Shown here: positions 58,430 to 64,000 of the stretch, piece by piece
Numbering within the stretch: position 1 is the stretch's first letter
Layout: each line of letters starts with the position of its first letter
DNA from: Bryum argenteum
Taxonomy: Eukaryota; Streptophyta; Bryopsida; Bryales; Bryaceae
NCBI GenBank assembly: GCA_037043015.1
Contig: CM073324.1
Span: 14,715,013 to 14,779,012, forward strand
Length of the DNA: 64,000 bases
Reading direction: 5' to 3'
The notes under the pieces: generated by a model
Seen by the model: only the letters and a program-made list of their open reading frames with translations
The model's database searches: none
Told to the model about the DNA's origin: nothing
Position numbers and translations under genes: made by a program

Positions 58430-59530
58430 CTGCACTTATGAGATGGGTCAGTCCGTTGAGAGCTCGGTCACCTCGTTCAGCAGTGTTGCCAAGAATTACA
58501 CCAACTACTTCATCTGGTGGAAATGGAAAACCTGAGCTAGAAAATCGAAGTCGCAGAGTAGTATTTTCCCCGTGATGAGTGATTCATTCAGGAGTCCCGT
58601 CGCACAGAATCTCGCATTTGCGGCAATGGCAGCATCTCCACCATAGATGATGGGCACTGCTTGCCCCTTCAGCGCCTTTCCATGGTAGATCGACCCCCCA
58701 GCTATGACTGTCCCGTCGCCTAGCACCATGTTCGCCGGTCGGAGGTGGTGGTCATCCAGGGCGATACGTTTTCAATGGACCCTACCAGCGCCCCCTGGTT
58801 CCCATCAGCGACAGATACGAACACACCTTCTTCAGCTGCGTTGAAAGCAGTGATTGGCGATGCTGTTCTGGAAAAGGTCGTCGATGCCGGCCTCAGTCAC
58901 GGTAGGACCAATGGAGACGGAGAGAATATCCACGCCATCCTGCACAGCCTGGTCGAAAGCTTGGATGGTGCGAATCCGTGCCACCAGAGCCAGCCGAGTT
59001 GGTCCACAAAGCCTTGCACACTGCAATTCGTGCTCGAGGTATCATGCCCCTCGCCGTTCCTTTGACTTGTCCTGAAGCACTAGCCCGATACGCCCCATCG
59101 TCCAGCAGCTGTAGAAGCACAATGAGAACCGTGGCCATGGACATCGAGGGGAGAGCGGCAATCCGTCACAGTGTCGTTGAGAGCGTTGGTCGCCTCGAAA
59201 GCTTTCAAGATGTAGCGAGCGCCAATGATTTTGTTGTTACATTCTGCACCAGTGAAGTTGGTTCTCGCTTCGCACTCGCCTTTCCAACATTTCTAGGCCG
59301 GAATGGGGCTTAGCTCGCGGTCGCTGAATCTGGCCAGTTCCAGTATCCAGGACGCCGATGATGACGTTTTCACCGTAATTGCTCCCAGGCCACAGCTTGG
59401 AATCTTGGTCTGAGAGTGCCAGAAACTACCGGGTGTGCGTGGTCTGAGCCTGGTGGGACCTGTCGGGCAGACTGGGCAAGGTGGCCATGACCTCAGCTTT
59501 CTCCGGCTCACATGAGACAGGTGCCACTCG
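58430..59530 (-). pseudogene. Broken subtilisin-like serine protease (S8)
   Basis: Minus-strand pieces in the right order but in shifting frames: an inhibitor I9-like end (EKAEVMATLPSLPDRSHQ), the catalytic Asp region (SNYGENVIIGVLDTG, about 59390-59345), the catalytic His region ([13 protein letters not shown], about 59135), ASGTARGMIPRARIAVCKALW (about 59060), FDQAVQDGVDILSVSIG (about 58960) and a PA-domain-like stretch (HGKALKGQAVPIIYGG, about 58690). Each step to the next needs a frameshift, and a stop interrupts the PA part. No GTSM-type serine region is present; homology is lost near 58430, next to the TTAA element ending at 58403. Plant subtilases are secreted proteases of about 750 residues; this copy cannot encode one. 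Confidence 0.85.
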
Positions 59531-59733
59531 CTCGCTCAAGTAATTCTGAATAAAAAATTGGTCGCTGAACGTGTAGGATACGTCAACGTGGATTGGAATT
59601 AGGCAAGTTGGGAGTTAGATACTTTCCACAATCCCGCCAGCTTCTCGGTCTGCAGGAAGATGCCCGCCATATTCCTACAAGAAAGCAGCTTCAACTCAGG
59701 ATCGGAGATGTGTGCCATTTCAAGTGAACGTTA
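59531..59733. other. 5' flank of the subtilase pseudogene
   Basis: Possibly the eroded signal peptide and prodomain part of the subtilase; no clear peptide match. Ends at the TTA target of the next MITE. Confidence 0.3.
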
Positions 59734-60181
59734 GAGCATCTCCACCCCTGCGCGGGATGCGAGACTCTGTAAAGGGCGCCCGCGAGAGTTTTGCGCCTCT
59801 GTAAACAGGGCATCCCTCACCCCTGCGCAGCAAACCTCTGACACTTTCATCGCTGGCATGATCAGGCATGGGCATGGGGACGCCTGCGCAATCCCGACCT
59901 CGCCCCACCGACACCACACGAGCACGACCAGCCATTCAGACAACTATCAAATCTTCAAATGGATCACACGAGCAAGAATAGGATGAAATCAGCCAAAAAT
60001 CGAGCGTAAATTGGGCACGCAAAACCGAAGGACAGTACATCAAGCTGGCGAGTATGTGGTGATTTTTATGGAGCCCGGAGCTGAAAGAACCGTTGCACGA
60101 GTCCCGGTGGGGCCGTTTGAACTGCCCGGGCCCGCAACAGACCAGCGCGGCCACGCATGGCGCGTAGGGGTGGAGATGCTC
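59734..60181. mobile_element. MITE with GAGCATCTCCACCCC ends and TTA target duplication
   Basis: Starts GAGCATCTCCACCCCTGCGCG and ends CGCGTAGGGGTGGAGATGCTC, an almost perfect 21-bp inverted repeat, with TTA directly outside both ends (59731-59733 and 60182-60184). The 448-bp interior is GC-rich relative to its surroundings and non-coding; the 161-codon plus-strand frame from 60011 crosses the right end and has no domain. A TWA target with GAGCATCTCC-type ends fits the PIF/Harbinger (Tourist) type known from many plants. Confidence 0.85.
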
Positions 60182-60184
60182 TTA

Positions 60185-61714
60185 TGTTGCTCCGCATTGT
60201 TGCTCCCAGTACCGACAGTTCAAGATATCAGATATATGGTAGACTATAGTGGCTACATGGTTGTTGTTGTTTTTGAGGAACGTTCCATAGCAGCTGCAGA
60301 ACTCGAGCTAAGGAGTAAGAGTCACTGCAATTCAAGATTTCCTCTCGTGTTTGAGCAGGTGAGATGGCGAGAGAGACGAAGTGAATTTCTCGGTAGAAAC
60401 GTGCTGAAGGTGAGTCGTTTCCTGCTCACACTGTCTTCTGTACATTTCGATACTGATTCTTGTCCGAAGCTTCTGATGCCGCAACTAGTCTCTTAGGGTT
60501 AGGTCATGACCAGGGGCACAAAGTTCTCGAACTTTCTGTAGCAATATGATCCTGCTGGTTTTTAGAAGGACAAATTCGCTGTGGAAAAACCTCTGGCAAC
60601 ATGTAACCACGGAGGGTAGATTTACCACTTGTGTTACTGCCAGATGCGTGAATACCACTGTGTTTGTACATCTATGTCGCTGTCAAGTGAACCTTCGGTA
60701 GCGATCATTGTCGATGTATTTGTACTTCCTAAATCCTCTTTCTAGAGAAAATCGGTTTCAATCAAGCTCTTCGATTTCTCTACATCCACCACAAATCTGA
60801 AAAGTCTAAGAATAGAACTTGATCTTTAAGCGATAAAAATCAAAATCTTGAGGGGTTAAGAAGGTCCCCAAACACTGGAGCTATCAGCACCCACTGAGTG
60901 TGTGAGGCTCGAAACGTAAAATGCGTCGTTATGAGGAGAAAATCGTATCGGAATGAACGAAAATTGAGCCACGAGTTTCCCCACTGCCTGAATTTCTTCT
61001 GAGTAATGGAGACCTTGCAAGAGTGCGCAGGGATTTTCTTTTGAATGTATTAATTTCGTACCGGAGCGAGACTGCTCACTTGGGGTGCAACAAGCAACAC
61101 CCATGGCCTTGAACTAAATGCATTTTGCGTGTGTGTTCAACTGTAACAGCGTGCCGCCTCTTGTTACTACAGAGCGTGAAGTCAACAAATGAACGTGCAT
61201 TATTTGTTTTGTTGTATAATGACGTTAGTTATTACGTCTCTCTTTTTTGCGGACATTTCTGTTGATTTGCATGACCCTCAAAGACTTGCTGATATTGAAG
61301 CAGATAAGCTGAAGTTGTTGGCTGCTCTGAAGTCATCATTCATGTAGTCGGTGTGGAATTTCTACTGAATTTGTCAAAATAACCACATCTGTTCACAACC
61401 TCCTCATTTGGTAGTTGTTGATCAACAGGCTGCACAGCTGTCATAATTCATGGTGCAATACTGATAGAGTTATATGAGAGAAGGTGCTTACATATGTACA
61501 ACATGGCCCTGACAGCAGGAGATCGACGCCTGACAATGAGCGTATTGTTTCAAAAGAGTGCAAGTTCTTGACGTGTCCATCAAGTGCAGGAGGCTGTTAA
61601 CGATAGCTTGGGCTGACTAATTTGTAAAACATTTGCGGAAATTACTGCAGAGGCGTGGAGGATCGAAAGCCTAGTTTTTGAGCCAGCTTGAGGGTACCGT
61701 GAAGCGTCATCAAA
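60185..61714. other. Intergenic; upstream region of the second TIR-NB-ARC gene
   Basis: No gene recognised. A short frame at about 61255-61345 (SVDLHDPQRLADIEADKLK) looks protein-like but is isolated, has no start or splice context, and is not called. Confidence 0.4.
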
Positions 61715-63659
61715 ATGGAAAAATCCATGATCTCATGTCGAGGGTCGAAACGCTCAGCCGGAAATGTTCATGAAGAGGGCGGTGCTGATGAACATGAGCA
61801 GGTGGGAATTGCAGAAAGTTACAAACGTCGTCGGACCAAATTCGATATATTCATAAACCACAGGGGGCCCGATGGTAAAGCTTTTGCCTCTCATCTTGAG
61901 GAAGCACTCAATACGAGAGGGTACGCTCCTTTCTTTGATCAGAATGGAGTGGGGCAGGGCGAGCACTTCCCCGAGGCGATCAAAGCTGCAATTCAAGATG
62001 CGTGCGTTCACTTGGCAATATTTACCCCTCTCTACGCGGAGTCCAAGTACTGCCTGGACGAGCTAGCTGACATGGTGGAGTGCGTAAAGAAGGACTCTCG
62101 TGGCACCGTGAAGTTGATACCTATCTTCTTGAAAGTGACTCCTTCAAATATTCGGTGTGTAGAGAGAGGGCCATTTCAGGAAGCATTCGAGCACCATAAG
62201 CAGAGGAATCGAGGCCCGTGCATTCCTATTTGGATGGAAGCTCTTCACATCGCTGCTGACATGATGGGCTTTGAAGGAGATAAATTCAAGTAAGTCCTGA
62301 AGCATCATGCATGAATGATACTTTGACATGGATATAGTGGATTTGTGCATTGATAGTAGTTTCTCGCATGGTATACTGACGGAATGAGGCGAGTATGATT
62401 GACCTATTCATCTTTATCGATGATGTTTTTCTTAATACTAAAGTATGAGTCGGTTTTGTATCGATATTGATTATTTGATTGCGTGTAGGAATGAAAGTGA
62501 GCTCAAAAATGCTATTATTGATCGAGTTGAAGAGATTATGGATTCAACGCGAGTGGACAGGACACAATGGGTTCCAACTCAAATTGTTGGTCGTGAGCAG
62601 CAGCTTGGATGTGCTCTAAGTAGACTTGAATTGATGGGGGATAATGTCGCTATACTAGGCATTTGGGGCGCGGGTGGCATTGGCAAAACAACTCTTGCCA
62701 AGAAAATTTACAATCATTACTCAACGCAACGTTCATTTGGGTACCAAGCTTTCTTGGAGCTGGGCAAAGGTAAAGATGTGGCGCAATTGCAAAATCAAGT
62801 ACTTGAGCTCTTGGGCAAGAAGGAGAGAAATGTCGTTGAAACGTACCGAGGTTATCTCAATAAACTAGTCAATGTGAGGGCGCTTGTTGTAGTAGATGAC
62901 ATCTCCTACGGGGAGCATTTCACGGAGCTCATACCGGACTTGAAGAAACTTGGAGTTGGAAGTCGTATCATTTTAACATCACGTGACAAGGATGTCTTGG
63001 ATATGGTTTTCAAGGAAGCACCTCAAGCCTACCATTTACTTGAGATGCGGGTGCTAGATTTTAAGGAGTCATTCGAGTTGTTTTGTGTTCATGCATTTGT
63101 GAACAAATCAATCCCTAATGAGAACCACCCGTTGTACTCCCTTGCGAAGAAAGTAGCAGTCATGTGTAGGGGTTTACCATTGGCGTTGGAGATGATTGGA
63201 AAACACTTATATAATAGGTCGGAAGGAGAGTGGGAAGAGGAAGCTAGAGAAATGAGCCTCAATCCTAACGTCCTTGATATACTAAGTATCAGCTACAAGC
63301 GACTTCCATCGAGGTCGGACAAGATGATGTTCCTGGATGTAGCCTGTCACATGGTTGGACTTTTGAAGGAAGATGCTATAGATATCTGGGAGTCTTGTGT
63401 GTCACGAGATTCAAATCCGCTGTGTAGGCGTGACCGTTGTTTGACCTCTAGAAAGGTGAAGGGCTCCTTGCAGACTTTGATAAACAAGTCTCTTGTTAAA
63501 GTGGACTATGGCGGAAGATTGACCATGCACGGCCTCATCCAAGAGATGGGTAGAAAAATGGTTCAAGGTGAGTCGACAGATGAGAAAGCGCGTGAGCTTG
63601 GACAATATAGCCACTTGTGGGATCGTGCTGATGTTGAGGATGTCCTAAATGAAGAGGAG
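61715..63659 (+). CDS. TIR-NB-ARC disease-resistance-type protein (5' part; runs on)
   Basis: Exon 1 (61715-62289) and exon 2 (62489-63659) join in frame to 582 residues. Exon 1 starts MEKSMISCRGSKRS, has a basic KRRR cluster and then a TIR domain: FDIFINHRGPDGKAFASHLEEAL, FFDQNGVGQGE, and the catalytic-type Glu in SKYCLDEL. Exon 2 holds the NB-ARC: P-loop GAGGIGKTT, kinase 2 ALVVVDD, RNBS-B GSRIILTSRD, GLPL in CRGLPLAL, and an MHG where MHD is usual (LTMHGLIQEMG). Exon 2 ends at the donor GAG|GTATGT; the reading frame beyond it is not typical, so an intron follows and the LRR exons should lie past 64000. Such proteins are cytosolic immune receptors whose TIR makes NAD-derived signals. Confidence 0.85.
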
Positions 63660-64000
63660 GTATGTATGTTAAGTGACTTGATGCATAGTACAGTCCAACT
63701 CGTGTTGCAGTTGCTTTTGGAGTTCGTGGAACTCTTTGATTGATTTCTACTATGAGAGGATTTTATGGAAATCAACCTATTAAATCTTTTGCATTACCAA
63801 TCATTTTGGTGTATGTAAAGTATAAGTGTCTAAAAATGAAAATCCTAGTTTGGAGAATATTGTTATCATATTCTCTAAATTTCACAAGAAATAAATTGAG
63901 AAATATGTGATGATTTTTCAAATTTTGATTTTCATCAATGTATAGGATATATCATCGTTCACATCGTGCATAATTCAAAGTTGCACACTATGTACAGAAA
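63660..64000. other. Probable intron of the TIR-NB-ARC gene
   Basis: Follows a consensus donor (GTATGT) and is AT-rich with no acceptor-plus-frame that I can extend before the window ends. An alternative is read-through to a stop at about 63741, which would give a 610-residue TN protein without LRRs. Confidence 0.5.

Noticed and set aside
61255..61345. Short protein-like stretch SVDLHDPQRLADIEADK
   Set aside because: Isolated 30-codon frame without start, splice signals or a neighbouring exon.

Overview
The window looks like nuclear DNA of a land plant, most likely a non-seed plant such as a moss or other bryophyte; this is inferred from gene content and not proven. Plant-type signs are two TIR-NB-ARC resistance-type genes with catalytic-type TIR domains, a SWI3C chromatin subunit, a dehydrin-like protein with an ABRE upstream, a plant-type Hv1 channel, and short GT-AG introns. 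Roughly one gene lies every 5-6 kb, separated by AT-rich DNA full of small transposable elements.

Layout. 1-5.7 kb: no gene, one short TTAA-flanked element and tandem repeats. 5.8-8.7 kb: J-domain co-chaperone (minus) and its leader. 8.7-10.4 kb: a SINE-like repeat and three foldback elements. 11.1-15.1 kb: eIF3i (minus) and a small unknown protein (plus), divergent from a 150-bp promoter. 16.2-19.2 kb: six-exon TIR-NB gene (minus) without LRRs. 22.1-22.5 kb: NAA38-like LSm protein. 26.2-26.6 kb: ribosomal protein eS30. 28-37.6 kb: repeat-rich, with an 83-bp tandem array, an inverted-repeat element, three TTAA elements nested inside each other, and a decayed LINE interrupted by another TTAA element. 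39.0-43.0 kb: complete 12-exon prolyl oligopeptidase. 43.8-49.4 kb: Hv1-like channel (minus) and a long multi-exon gene (plus), divergent from 131 bp; the latter may be a meiotic topoisomerase VI-B-like protein. 50.3-54.3 kb: dehydrin-like gene and an intronless SWI3C (both minus). 54.9-58.4 kb: degraded TTAA elements. 58.4-59.5 kb: broken subtilase. 59.7-60.2 kb: a TTA-flanked MITE. 61.7-64 kb: 5' part of a second TIR-NB-ARC gene that runs off the window.

The genes do not form one pathway; they are housekeeping (eIF3i, eS30, NAA38, POP, SWI3C), stress (dehydrin) and immunity (TIR-NB) genes in ordinary eukaryotic arrangement. The most distinctive signal is a set of short non-autonomous elements with ends CCC(T/C)TAAA...TTTA(A/G)GGG, each flanked by TTAA. 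A nested copy and an interrupted LINE reading frame let the TTAA target duplication be read directly. This is the target and terminus style of the piggyBac superfamily, which is not usually listed for land plants.
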